A stretch of DNA of 64,000 nt, from assembly GCF_002207765.1 (NCBI RefSeq), contig NZ_BDGJ01000084.1, positions 1-64,000 on the forward strand, in the 5' to 3' direction. Shown here one piece after another: positions 9,301 to 16,689 of the stretch. Numbering within the stretch: position 1 is the first letter of the stretch; each line of letters opens with the position of its first letter. A model generated the notes under the pieces. It did no database searches, was not told the DNA's origin, and saw nothing but the letters and a program-made list of their open reading frames with translations. The position numbers and the translations under genes were made by a program. The DNA is from Calderihabitans maritimus. GTDB taxonomy: Bacteria > Bacillota > KKC1 > Calderihabitantales > Calderihabitantaceae.

Positions 9301-10358
9301 TGAGTGCCGCCCAGCATCACCGGCTCTACGCGTCCGTCCAGCTCGGGGTAGGCGATCTGCCAGTATACGTCGCCGGCCAAGCCCGCTGGGTCCTGCTTCC
9401 ATTGTTCCAGGTTTCTTGCGTAAACGGGGGCCATCACCGGTACGTTCAGCTCCCGGAAAAGCTTAACGCCTTCTTCTGGCTTACCAAAAACAAAGTTAAA
9501 CCCGGTAGCAGCAATCAGCAAATCAATGCGCCCCTGGCCGTCTTCCATGAAAAAATCTCGTACAGCCTCCACCCGGTCCTTGGCAAAGGAGAGGATGACA
9601 TTGGCTCCCTGAGCTTCCAGTTCCCTTAACAAGGCCGTATATATATCTATATCGCCGTTTTTGTAAAAGCTGTCGTAGGTGATGATGCCAATCCAGGGGG
9701 CACGTGGTTTCAGCTTACCAGCGTCGCGGTACCAATTCAGGTAATCCTTCCGATCATTGAAGGTTTGATCTGCTTCCGGGTGGTAGATAAAGCGATCCGG
9801 GAGGGGTACCGGCAGCAATTCCTCCCCGGTGGCTAATCCGCCGTGCCGGGAAGCCAGGTAGAGGAGCAGTCGCCTCATGTTTTCCACTCCCCCCTGATCG
9901 AAGTAGGCCTTCAGGACGGCATCCTCCCCCGCGTCTATCCGGGGTAGGTCGGGAAACTCGGAACTCTTGGTGCTAAGAATTTTAACGTCAGCAGGCAGTT
10001 CCGTCAGGAACGGTCGCAATACTTTAATGGTATCCAGGCCAATCATTTCCAACAATACCACCCGGGCATCCCGCAACTCTTTTCGTAGCCGCTCCGCTTC
10101 GGTGTTATTAACCAGGCCAGCGCCGTTAAAGATTTTTAATTCTAGGGGGTACCCCTGATTAACTAGTTTCCCATAGGCTGAAACCAGGGAGGGGAAGTAG
10201 CTCTCGCTGTTAGCTATAATTACTATCTTGACCAGAATAGGCTCAGCTCCGACCGCTACCGTCATGGGCAGGAATATGCCGCTCAGCAGAGCGCAGCTCA
10301 ACAAGATGCCGGTGAGCCGCCACAGCTTCCTATGCTGGCGCAAAACAAGTAAAGACAC
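6324..10358 (-). CDS. cobN: Exported, membrane-anchored CobN-family chelatase
   Basis: A second CobN/MgCh-H family protein (about 1344 aa), but built for the outside of the cell. The N-terminus has a basic patch (RQHRKLWR), a hydrophobic core and an A-V-G-A cleavage-like site; the C-terminus has a proline- and charge-rich linker, one membrane span (roughly the last 35 residues) and a basic tail. Between them is the whole family fold, with HLGTHG near residue 570, YGTGVSEM, and a CCHHTC cluster at 1188-1193. GTG at 10358 is preferred because AAGGAG lies 8 bases before it; GTG at 10367 overlaps the previous stop. It closes a translationally coupled operon with ExbB- and ExbD-like proteins under a cobalamin riboswitch. 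What it does outside is unknown: metal insertion, removal, or binding of a corrinoid or porphyrin are all possible. Confidence 0.9.
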   Translation of the reverse strand: MSLLVLRQHRKLWRLTGILLSCALLSGIFLPMTVAVGAEPILVKIVIIANSESYFPSLVSAYGKLVNQGYPLELKIFNGAGLVNNTEAERLRKELRDARVVLLEMIGLDTIKVLRPFLTELPADVKILSTKSSEFPDLPRIDAGEDAVLKAYFDQGGVENMRRLLLYLASRHGGLATGEELLPVPLPDRFIYHPEADQTFNDRKDYLNWYRDAGKLKPRAPWIGIITYDSFYKNGDIDIYTALLRELEAQGANVILSFAKDRVEAVRDFFMEDGQGRIDLLIAATGFNFVFGKPEEGVKLFRELNVPVMAPVYARNLEQWKQDPAGLAGDVYWQIAYPELDGRVEPVMLGGTQAVGVDAATGVEIVKKVPIPDRVQRLARRAMNWAMLRHKPNGDKRVAIIYYNYSGGKDSISASYLNVPESIAAILQALKKDGYRVEGNFPGKDLLKIMLTYGRNVGSWAPGELETMVQAGAMTVPVEDYLRWFRELPRSLQEAVEREWGPAPGRVMVYQGQLVIPGLMLGNVFIGPQPMRGWGDDPQKITHSPTLPPTHQYLAFYFWLQHDFKADAVIHLGTHGTLEWLPGRSVGLGADDWPDVVLGDLPNIYPYIVNNPGEGTQAKRRGYAVIIDHLTPPMVKPELYGDLAALQEMLNNYEVEAAKGNTRRLAAMQKEILEKITANNLDQVLHLDLARDSFERVVQEVDSYLAEMVAELMPYGLHTFGRPPEEELLERMASAMVAYDPATRSGSEANYQQKLTLSTREMDNLLRALRGEYIPPGLGRDPVRIPDTLPTGVNFYSFDPRMVPDKAAWETGKKAADQLLAQYLAEHGRYPERVGVVLWAIETMRTQGETIAMILRLIGAEPKWDKNGRVTGIDFTPISQLGRPRVDVLVTISGLFRDTFAYMVELLDDALAQVARLEEQPEDNMVKKHFQEDLQVYREEGYSEKEAEVLAAARIFGDPPGAYGTGVSEMVEATSFWDKQEDLARTYLARMRYAYGKRVYGQEAESAFRRVLSNTEVITQVRDSLWGVLDNDDVYQYLGGLNLAARQVSGREVDVYITNTRQARDPQVQSFNRFLGTELRTRVLNPIWIEGMLQEGYSGSTTISKHVGHLFGVDATLDAVDNWSWRQVMETIVLDPEVRDRLSPYAVQAIAGWGLEAARRQMWQADQETLSQLANTYVQSVLEYGVVCCHHTCANIVFNEWLASFATLPGQDLARFGELFREATNQDLHLKQISAIVAEPKATPQSPRIHPVTTKKPGSSSLIARREDNSSGRVQEAGEAAKATKEKPMQDRPRAYEIYSTEQGEAPGTGSSGVTFWAILGALLLGAVIAAGYFGVGKKNRPLS

Positions 10359-10363
10359 GTTAA

Positions 10364-10714
10364 TCACTCCTTTCGGTTCTCGATCATGATTAGCTTGCCG
10401 GTCTTGGGGTCCCGGTAGACGGTCCCGAGTTCTTGGTAACCAGAGCCGGAACCGCTGCCTAATTGCGGAATCTCTTCCAGTTCTTTTCCTTGCTCCACCG
10501 TTACCATATTTTTAATGGCTTGCAGCAATTGCTGCCTTTGGACCGGGCTCAAATCCTTCAGGAATACATCCTGCAGATTCCAGGAAAGTACCAGGGCCAC
10601 CAGTAGACCACAGGCAAAAACCAGCATCACGTCCACCATATTGGCCAACCCTGCTAGAGGGTTATACTCTTCTTCTTCCGCCAAAAGCCACCGCCTTTTG
10701 TTCCGCCTGAGCAA
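10364..10714 (-). CDS. DUF2149 protein, ExbD/TolR-like single-span membrane protein
   Basis: A 116-aa protein with a short cytoplasmic basic-acidic head, one membrane span, and an outside tail with a serine-glycine linker. The span begins with the motif NMVDVMLVF, in which an aspartate (residue 28 from this start) sits at the beginning of the membrane helix exactly as in ExbD, TolR and MotB, where it carries protons. The start is TTG at 10714, 8 bases after GGAGG; the GTG at 10723 touches the ribosome site. It overlaps the end of the ExbB-like gene by about 53 bases, and its stop overlaps the upstream alternative GTG of cobN, so all are translated together. The ExbD-like role is inferred from position, topology and the aspartate. 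Confidence 0.75.
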   Translation of the reverse strand: MLRRNKRRWLLAEEEEYNPLAGLANMVDVMLVFACGLLVALVLSWNLQDVFLKDLSPVQRQQLLQAIKNMVTVEQGKELEEIPQLGSGSGSGYQELGTVYRDPKTGKLIMIENRKE

Positions 10715-11342
10715 CGGGCTCACCTCCCAGACAAAGTTCCAAAAGAGCCTCCAGGCCGTTCAGGTATTCTTCATACCAGCGCCGCCTCGCTTTGGAGATC
10801 AACGAGGCAATGCCCCCGGCAGCCAGGCCGACAACGGTGGTATCGAAGGCAACGATTACCGCCTGGGCCAGCGCCTGGATGTCTCCCCGCCCCAGCGCCG
10901 CCAGACCCGGGCCCAGTGGTATCAATGTGCCCATCAAGCCCAAAACAGGACCTAACCTGGCAATCATATCGGTTTTTGCCAGAACTTTGGCTGCTGCCAA
11001 TTCTTCCTGGCTTAACAGCTTTTCCGCCAGTACCCGCCGCACTATTTCCCCCCGGTAAGATTCAGCCAAAAAGGCAGTCATCACCGGTTTAAAAGCCGCA
11101 GGAACCGCTCCAGTCTCTATCAATTCCTGCCAGTTGGGGTTTTGCGGCAGCGTGGCGATAAACTCAGTAATAGGTTTAATTCTTTCTCTCCTGCGCTGCT
11201 GGAATTCGGCCACCAGACCACCCAGGTGGAACAAGGCCTGGATTAATAAGATGATCAACCCTAAAATGCAGGGAAGCAATAAGCTTTGCGCAATTATATG
11301 TAGTATTTTACCCAGATATTCTGAACCGGGAAGTATCACCAC
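10662..11342 (-). CDS. MotA/TolQ/ExbB family proton-channel protein
   Basis: A 226-aa ExbB/TolQ/MotA family protein, normally the proton-channel half of an energy-transducing complex in the inner membrane. It has a first membrane span around residues 14-40, a cytoplasmic helical domain, and two spans in the C-terminal half with the family signature GLMGTLIPLGPGL and the polar AFDTTVVGLAAG segment whose threonines line the channel in ExbB. The cytoplasmic tail is short and basic. The GTG start overlaps the end of the DUF2162 gene by 35 bases. Followed by the ExbD-like gene, it makes up a minimal force-generating pair next to an exported CobN, which is unusual for a monoderm-type lineage. Confidence 0.85.
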   Translation of the reverse strand: MVILPGSEYLGKILHIIAQSLLLPCILGLIILLIQALFHLGGLVAEFQQRRRERIKPITEFIATLPQNPNWQELIETGAVPAAFKPVMTAFLAESYRGEIVRRVLAEKLLSQEELAAAKVLAKTDMIARLGPVLGLMGTLIPLGPGLAALGRGDIQALAQAVIVAFDTTVVGLAAGGIASLISKARRRWYEEYLNGLEALLELCLGGEPVAQAEQKAVAFGGRRRV

Positions 11343-12045
11343 TTGTCCTCACCTCTTTGATTACTTTCTTCTGGCTTAAATAGCCCCAAAAAATGATTAC
11401 TGTCAAGCCGGCAGCTACCAGGGCCAGGTGAAAGGGCGATTCCACCGTAATGGGTCTAAAATCCGTTTTCATGGACTTGACTATGTTAGGAATAGTCAAA
11501 GCAAACAGCAAAGTTATTGACCCTAATAAGAACAGGATGCGGTTAAAAATGCGATGGGGGTCATAGCCGGTTAAGCGGATTATTTGTCGCACCCCCATAC
11601 CGGTGGCCAACACCAGCATTCCAAATAATATAGCCGTGTTTCTTCCTAAAACAGAAACGGTGATGCCCGCCGCCGGCGCCATTATGATTATCCACAAGAC
11701 CAGGGCCAGCATGCAAAAAGGGCACGGTAATAACCCAACCCCATATGTTCGCCACGAAATCGTTTTCTTCTGGTCAAAACCGGTAAAACCCGGCTGCTGT
11801 ATCGACAGGTAGATAAGGATCACGGCCATGGCCAATCCCCCCAGAAATGTATATCTCTCTATCAGGTGGGCCAGTACCGGCCCGTGGTCGGTAAAAAGCG
11901 CCGTTAGGGTATAAAGCCCTATGCCCAGACCGGCTGAAAAAAGAGAAAGAAATGATGCTGGTAGCCCCGAACTGCCAAGAATCAAACCCGTTTTAAGGCC
12001 TAACAGTATTACGGCAGCCACCAGTCCTCCATAAACCAAACCCAC
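11308..12045 (-). CDS. DUF2162 family multi-span membrane protein, putative transporter
   Basis: A 245-aa integral membrane protein with about seven hydrophobic spans, first gene of the cobalamin-riboswitch operon. It fits DUF2162, a family annotated as predicted transporter. A CPFC motif (sequence LLPCPFC) lies at the start of a middle span, so a thiol-disulfide or metal-binding role is possible. GTG at 12045 follows GGGAGGTGA by 6 bases. Its 3' end overlaps the ExbB-like gene. Control by cobalamin points to a job in cobalt or corrinoid handling; the substrate cannot be read from sequence. Confidence 0.75.
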   Translation of the reverse strand: MGLVYGGLVAAVILLGLKTGLILGSSGLPASFLSLFSAGLGIGLYTLTALFTDHGPVLAHLIERYTFLGGLAMAVILIYLSIQQPGFTGFDQKKTISWRTYGVGLLPCPFCMLALVLWIIIMAPAAGITVSVLGRNTAILFGMLVLATGMGVRQIIRLTGYDPHRIFNRILFLLGSITLLFALTIPNIVKSMKTDFRPITVESPFHLALVAAGLTVIIFWGYLSQKKVIKEVRTSGDTSRFRISG

Positions 12046-12130
12046 GTAACTTCACCTCCCTGTCGGTATTCTCAAGCAACGCCAGCATTGCCGGTATGAC
12101 AGGGTTCGCGGAGATAATATATATTAATCA

Positions 12131-12161
12131 AAAAACTCTGCCCCGATGGAGCAGAGTTTTC
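12131..12161 (-). terminator. Intrinsic terminator of the cobalamin riboswitch
   Basis: On the minus strand, AAAACTCTGC pairs with GCAGAGTTTT around a CCATCGGG loop and is followed by TTTTTTGATT. It lies between the riboswitch aptamer and the start codon at 12045, so it is the likely expression platform: transcription stops when cobalamin is bound. Confidence 0.75.
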
Positions 12162-12206
12162 CTGCAAGTGTGATCTAAGGATACCACCTCCCTATCCATC
12201 GTAGGT

Positions 12207-12400
12207 CAACGGTGTGTCGGTACGAGCAGGTTTCCTGGCTCAAGATCATAGCTCCCTCACCCCTTCCCAGGGTGGCTTTAGACCCCAGTGGGATTACGTG
12301 AGTTCGCTCCCTTTCACAGTGGCGGGACCGCGTCAGATTCACACTGACTTCCCTTGCGTTCTACTTTTTCAAGTAGAACTACCCGTACCCGCAATATTCA
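12207..12400 (-). ncRNA. Cobalamin (B12) riboswitch
   Basis: The minus strand carries the B12-box GCCAGGAAACCTGC (12226-12240) and, 5' of it, the core with AAGGGAAGTC, the GTGTGAATCTGAC stem and CCCGCCACTGTGA (12314-12355), in the usual order. Together these are diagnostic of the AdoCbl/cobalamin riboswitch class. It precedes a terminator and the DUF2162-exbB-DUF2149-cobN operon. A TATAAT on the minus strand at 12411-12416 may be the promoter -10; its -35 is weak. Confidence 0.93.
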
Positions 12401-12411
12401 GTTTTAAAGCA

Positions 12412-12606
12412 TTATATCAAAATATTACCATTACGTCCAGGCAAAAACTTAGTTGCGAAAATTTGGTTGCAGGCCTTCTGAGTGAGTTCCTGTATACCTT
12501 TTTCAAGTTCGTAAAAGTCGTGGCATTCATTAATTAATTTGATTAGGCCAGAAACAAAAAGAAGGACTGCCCCCACTTGTGGCGAATATTTAACATGAAA
12601 CCTCAA
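12412..12606 (-). other. Weak small open frame upstream of the B12 riboswitch (64 codons), and the rest of the gap to fmdE
   Basis: A TTG-started frame has a short hydrophobic stretch (VGAVLLFVSGLIKL) and a charged helical part. An AGGAG directly abuts the TTG, too close for a good start, and the frame overlaps the likely riboswitch promoter. It may be spurious. The rest of the gap, 12607-12847, holds only small GC hairpins (for example GGGGAATAGTCCCC near 12661-12674) and no gene that I can support. Confidence 0.15.
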
Positions 12607-12847
12607 CTCCTTTCGATTTGTTTTTAGGGGTTTTTTGGGGTGAGGTCTCTCTTCTTTTCTAGGGGACTATTCCCCTTCCGTTACCTACTAAAATTTTATA
12701 CGGCCAAAACCTGTTCTGATATATTTATGTTGTTTCCCTAGCCGGAAGCCTTGCCCCATGCTGGGGAAAATTCATCCCAGAGCATATTTATCAATAAAAT
12801 ACTGCATCATTCAAGAGTGTCGAAAATCGCACCGTCCCTTACTATTA

Positions 12848-13456
12848 CTATTTAAATTTTACGCTAACGTATTCTTCAAAGCATTCCAGGCACACTGTTT
12901 TCCCATCCTGCCTCCTTGCCCGGGGCTCCATGAAATACTCCCCGCATTTCTCACATCTAATTGAATCAAAAATACGTGCCTTCCGAAGGGTGTTTATTTT
13001 TACACTGTTAACCGTGCATATTTCTTCAACGGGCCCTTTCAATAATTGCTCAATCATCTTGTCTTGAATCCGTTTAAATTGTTGGTTTTCTTCCTCAGTG
13101 GCTGCACCTTTAAATACCTTTTCCCTGATTTTCTTGCTTTCATCATCGAACTGTAAGGGTTTAAATACTACCCTATATCCTTGACCATTACTCCTTTTGG
13201 CAAGAGTAAAGGCCTGCTTTCCATAATCCTTAAAAATGAGGTTTCCTTTGCCAAAAGTGCAGCCGGTAAGCACCTGGATTCCATCAACTCCACAGGCATC
13301 AGTCTCCACAATGGCCACAAGTTCTTCATCTTTTGCCCGGTCAACGCCTAGCCTTTCAAGAGCAATTTCACTGGCCCTTACACCCATGGCGAGCCCCGGG
13401 CAAGCATGTCCGTGAAATTTTACGGCTTCCTCCCAACAATTGTACTTTTTAGCCAT
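12848..13456 (-). CDS. FmdE family protein with C-terminal zinc ribbon
   Basis: A 202-aa member of the FmdE family, named for a subunit of molybdenum formylmethanofuran dehydrogenase but widespread in anaerobes without that enzyme. The signature HGHACPG is at residues 15-21, and conserved cysteines appear in DACGVDGIQVLTGCT. A C-terminal zinc ribbon is formed by CEKCGEYF and CLEC. The ATG at 13456 is chosen since GGGGAGG lies 6 bases before it; the ATG at 13462 touches that site. It is the last gene of the ABC transporter-trmO operon. A role in metal or metal-cofactor handling is an inference from the Cys/His motifs and the transporter. Confidence 0.85.
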   Translation of the reverse strand: MAKKYNCWEEAVKFHGHACPGLAMGVRASEIALERLGVDRAKDEELVAIVETDACGVDGIQVLTGCTFGKGNLIFKDYGKQAFTLAKRSNGQGYRVVFKPLQFDDESKKIREKVFKGAATEEENQQFKRIQDKMIEQLLKGPVEEICTVNSVKINTLRKARIFDSIRCEKCGEYFMEPRARRQDGKTVCLECFEEYVSVKFK

Positions 13457-13527
13457 TAACATCCTCCCCTAAAATTAAGATTCACGTAACTTGTTTTCAA
13501 AAGATGAAATTATCAGTAATTACGACT

Positions 13528-13980
13528 CTATTTACTTATTCTCTTATTCTTTTTTGCTTTTTCAAACCAGGTAATTTTAGCACCGGAAATGGCGTCTGTT
13601 TGCGAATTGTAAGGCTTGATGTCCAGTAAAGGACTATTGTCCAGAGCGTCCATTCCCCTGACAATCAGCTTGTTTCCTTGCTGTGATACCAAATCAACTA
13701 TGTCAAAGGCTATCGGATTGGGTCTATTGGGAGACCGCGTTACAAACACTCCATGGGGTTCGTCATCCCAGGGCGTATTCGTAATTAGAGTTTCTCTATC
13801 CGCCTTGTCACACCAATAGAGTACTATCAAGTGCGAGGCATCTTCAATATCCTTAAGTCCTGCCGCAAATTCCGGGTAGATTTCGATTTCAAACTGATCT
13901 TCTTTTAGCCTACCCTGGGGAGGGGCGTTAGCCTTTTCCTTGTACGGGGAATGGATCACACCGATCTGTTTCAGCTGCAT
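13528..13980 (-). CDS. trmO: TrmO/TsaA (YaeB) family methyltransferase-like protein
   Basis: A 150-aa protein of the TsaA/YaeB family; the E. coli member TrmO methylates N6-threonylcarbamoyl-adenosine in tRNA with S-adenosylmethionine. Family motifs include IGVIHSPYKEK at the start and the highly conserved TRSPNRPNPIAFDIV and DALDNSPLLDIKPY segments. The start ATG at 13980 follows AAAGGGG by about 8 bases; an upstream in-frame extension overlaps the ABC gene and has no family similarity. Many anaerobe members lie next to metal transport or cofactor genes rather than tRNA genes, and this one is between an ABC transporter and fmdE, so a small-molecule role is possible. tsaB and tsaE, whose pathway makes the TrmO substrate, are 10 kb away. 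Confidence 0.85.
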   Translation of the reverse strand: MQLKQIGVIHSPYKEKANAPPQGRLKEDQFEIEIYPEFAAGLKDIEDASHLIVLYWCDKADRETLITNTPWDDEPHGVFVTRSPNRPNPIAFDIVDLVSQQGNKLIVRGMDALDNSPLLDIKPYNSQTDAISGAKITWFEKAKKNKRISK

Positions 13981-14015
13981 GAGAAAACCCCTTTCCATTT
14001 GATTTAACTTCTTAA

Positions 14016-15854
14016 TCATCCAAATGCTTCTCGTATTGCATAATGTTCCTGGCAATACAAATGACATTTAACCATTCTCAGTCCTTGTTCGCAGGGTTCG
14101 GGTGCCTTTGAAAGACAAACCGGGTTTACATCTTTGCACCTTGAAGTGTATACACAAGCGCCCTGGCAATTATTTCGGGCAAAGTTAAAATCCCGTATTT
14201 CCATCGAAAAATCCGGAGCTGCTTGTAACAGGTCTTTTGTATAAGGGTGGCGGGGTAGGGCAAAAACCTCGCTGGTAGGCCCTGCTTCAACTATGCTCCC
14301 GGAAAGCATCACGGCAACCCTATCACTAATCTTTCGTGCCAGAGCAAGATCGTGGGTGATAAATATCATCGCAAGGCCCCTCTGCTCCTGGAGATTTAAA
14401 AGAAGTTTTATTATTTTAGCCTGTACGCTGGCATCCAGAGCCGAAGTCGGTTCGTCTGCAATCAGTAGTTTGGGATTTAATATCAAAGCCCTCGCTATGG
14501 CCACCCTTTGAAGCTCGCCCCCGCTGAGGTGGTGGGCATATTTACTTAAAAATGCATCTGTGGCAGGAAGTTCTACTTCCCTTAATGTCTTTTTAACCAT
14601 GTCCACCCTTTCCTGAAGTCTGCCTATACCCTGAATATTAAGCGGTTCCATCACAGCCTCCAGTACATTGAGACGATGACTTATACATTCCTGGGGGTTT
14701 TGAAAAATCATCTGCACGCTTTGATAAAAACTTTTATCTCGCCGGAGCAACTTTGTCCCCTGAAAAAGAATTTCCCCGAAATCAGCCGCCTCAAGGCCCA
14801 TGATGCACTTTGCCAGGGTTGACTTTCCAGACCCGCTTTCTCCCACCAGAGCTAAAGTTTCACCCTCATCCAAATTTAAGGTTACACCTTTCAAGGCGCT
14901 AACTGACCCGTAATTCTTCGCCAGTTTTTTTATTTGCAGCAGGGGAACTATTCCCCCCCGGTGACAGGCAATCTCCCGGTCCCCTAGATGCTCAAGTTTG
15001 GGCAATGATTTTTCACATACATCGATCTTCTGGGTACACCTGGGGCTAAATGGACACCCCTGAAGGACATCTTCCTTTGTACCTGGTATCCCCTGAAGGT
15101 CTTTAGTTGTTGACATATTGGGAAAAGAGCGCAACAGCCCCCTCGTATAAGGATGACGGGGACGTTCCAAGATCTTTTCTGCCGGCCCCAACTCCAAAAG
15201 CGTGCCAGCATACAGTACGGCTATCCTGTCGGATAACTTGGCGGCAACAGAAAAATCATGGGTGACTAAAATGACCGTCAACCCCTTAGAGATCTGGTCT
15301 AACAGTTTAAGGGTTTCGGCTTTGGTGATTGCGTCCAGAGCGGAGGTAGGCTCGTCAAGTATCAGTACCCGGGGCTGGTTGGCCAGGGCCATGGCTAACA
15401 GAACCCTTTGTTTTTCCCCGCCGCTGAGCTGATGGGGGTATGCACAGGCACTTTGTTCAGGCAAACCTACATCGGCCAATAGTTTGTAAACCCTTTTTTC
15501 CGCTTCTTCAAGCCTGTACAGCTTGTGTTCAAGCATGGGTTCCATTATCTGTTCAAATACCGTCATCACCGGGTTGAGAGCCCTTCCCGTGTCCTGGAAA
15601 ACCATGGCTATTTCATTCCAACGAAGCTTTCTCCAGTTGTCTTCCGTAAAGGAAAGTAGATCCTTTCCGTGGAACAAAATCTTGCCTTCAACTTGTCCCT
15701 GGCACAACCCCATCAGGGTTAAGGCAAGGGTGGTTTTACCTGCTCCGGATTCTCCAATTATGCCCAGTATCTCTCCTGTTTCCACTTGCAGATTTATCCC
15801 TCTCAAGACGTCAACCCCACTGTACCTAACCCTTAAATTTCGTATTTCAAGCAT
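14016..15854 (-). CDS. Fused double ATPase of a peptide/nickel-type ABC importer
   Basis: A 612-aa protein with two complete ABC ATPase domains, a DppD-like and a DppF-like half joined in one chain as in GsiA. Domain 1 has Walker A GESGAGKTT near residue 36, signature LSGGEKQRV and Walker B LILDEPTSALD. It is followed by the oligopeptide-transporter C-terminal module with CPFSPRC. Domain 2 repeats the set with GESGSGKST, LSGGELQRV and LIADEPTSALD, then ends in a second Cys-rich tail. All catalytic motifs look intact. It follows the second permease by 6 bases. The substrate may be peptides, nickel or a chelate; family alone does not decide it. Confidence 0.92.
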   Translation of the reverse strand: MLEIRNLRVRYSGVDVLRGINLQVETGEILGIIGESGAGKTTLALTLMGLCQGQVEGKILFHGKDLLSFTEDNWRKLRWNEIAMVFQDTGRALNPVMTVFEQIMEPMLEHKLYRLEEAEKRVYKLLADVGLPEQSACAYPHQLSGGEKQRVLLAMALANQPRVLILDEPTSALDAITKAETLKLLDQISKGLTVILVTHDFSVAAKLSDRIAVLYAGTLLELGPAEKILERPRHPYTRGLLRSFPNMSTTKDLQGIPGTKEDVLQGCPFSPRCTQKIDVCEKSLPKLEHLGDREIACHRGGIVPLLQIKKLAKNYGSVSALKGVTLNLDEGETLALVGESGSGKSTLAKCIMGLEAADFGEILFQGTKLLRRDKSFYQSVQMIFQNPQECISHRLNVLEAVMEPLNIQGIGRLQERVDMVKKTLREVELPATDAFLSKYAHHLSGGELQRVAIARALILNPKLLIADEPTSALDASVQAKIIKLLLNLQEQRGLAMIFITHDLALARKISDRVAVMLSGSIVEAGPTSEVFALPRHPYTKDLLQAAPDFSMEIRDFNFARNNCQGACVYTSRCKDVNPVCLSKAPEPCEQGLRMVKCHLYCQEHYAIREAFG

Positions 15855-15860
15855 TAGCCC

Positions 15861-16688
15861 TCACCCCAGCCTCGGATTCAATGCCTGCTCAAGTGCATAC
15901 CCCACAAAAGCAAAGGAAATAACGGTTAGCGACAGGGCTATGCCCGGAGGGAGCAGCCAGTGCCAAACGCCCAGATATGAAAATTCAAGCGCCTTTTTCA
16001 ACATTGTCCCCCAGCTAACCATGGTAGGGTCCGTAATGCCCAGGAAGGCCAACCCCGCCTCCATAAATACCGCCCGCCGGGCATGCTGTACAAAAACAGC
16101 AATCATCATGGGAACTAAATCGGGGATAATGTGTTTTGCCAGGAGATAGAACTTCCCGGCCCCGAATGTTCTTGCAGCCCAGATATGGGGCCTTTGTTTC
16201 AGGGAAAGAACCTGCGACCTGATAACCCTGGCGCTTCCCTGCCAGCTAAAGGCGGAAAGTACAATTACCAAAATTCCAATACTCGGCCTGACATAGGCAG
16301 CGATCAAAATAATGACCATGATATTCGGTAATGTCAAAAAAACATCCGCCATACGCATGATAAATCTTTCATAGGCTCCTCCGATTAATGCAGCAGTCCC
16401 TCCTAAAAAAGTGCTCAGAATAGTTGTCAACAGACCCGCCAAAAAGGCAACGGTCAATGATGTCCTCGTTCCGTATATAACTCTGCTAAGAATATCCTGG
16501 CCGATATCGTTGGTTCCCAACAAATGCTCAGGTGAAGGAGTTGCTAATGTATTAGTCGAAGGAGCTACGGGAGAATGAACAGTCAATAAAGGCGCAACTA
16601 CAGCTACCATGCACATCATGCCCAACAGGCACATGCCTGCAAGCCCCATGTTGTTTTTTTTAATGCTACTGAGATAGTCAATATGCAT
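15861..16688 (-). CDS. ABC transporter permease, DppC/NikC type
   Basis: A membrane protein of the DppC/NikC family, the second of two permease subunits. An N-terminal span is followed by a periplasmic loop containing HLLGTNDIGQDILSRVIYG, the family hallmark, and five more spans with the EAA-like coupling loop around RTFGAGKFYLLAKHIIPDL. The ATG at 16688 is preferred because the preceding permease gene stops at 16690; an upstream in-frame start at 16709 would overlap it. The length of 275 aa is normal. Confidence 0.9.
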   Translation of the reverse strand: MHIDYLSSIKKNNMGLAGMCLLGMMCMVAVVAPLLTVHSPVAPSTNTLATPSPEHLLGTNDIGQDILSRVIYGTRTSLTVAFLAGLLTTILSTFLGGTAALIGGAYERFIMRMADVFLTLPNIMVIILIAAYVRPSIGILVIVLSAFSWQGSARVIRSQVLSLKQRPHIWAARTFGAGKFYLLAKHIIPDLVPMMIAVFVQHARRAVFMEAGLAFLGITDPTMVSWGTMLKKALEFSYLGVWHWLLPPGIALSLTVISFAFVGYALEQALNPRLG

Positions 16689-16689
16689 G

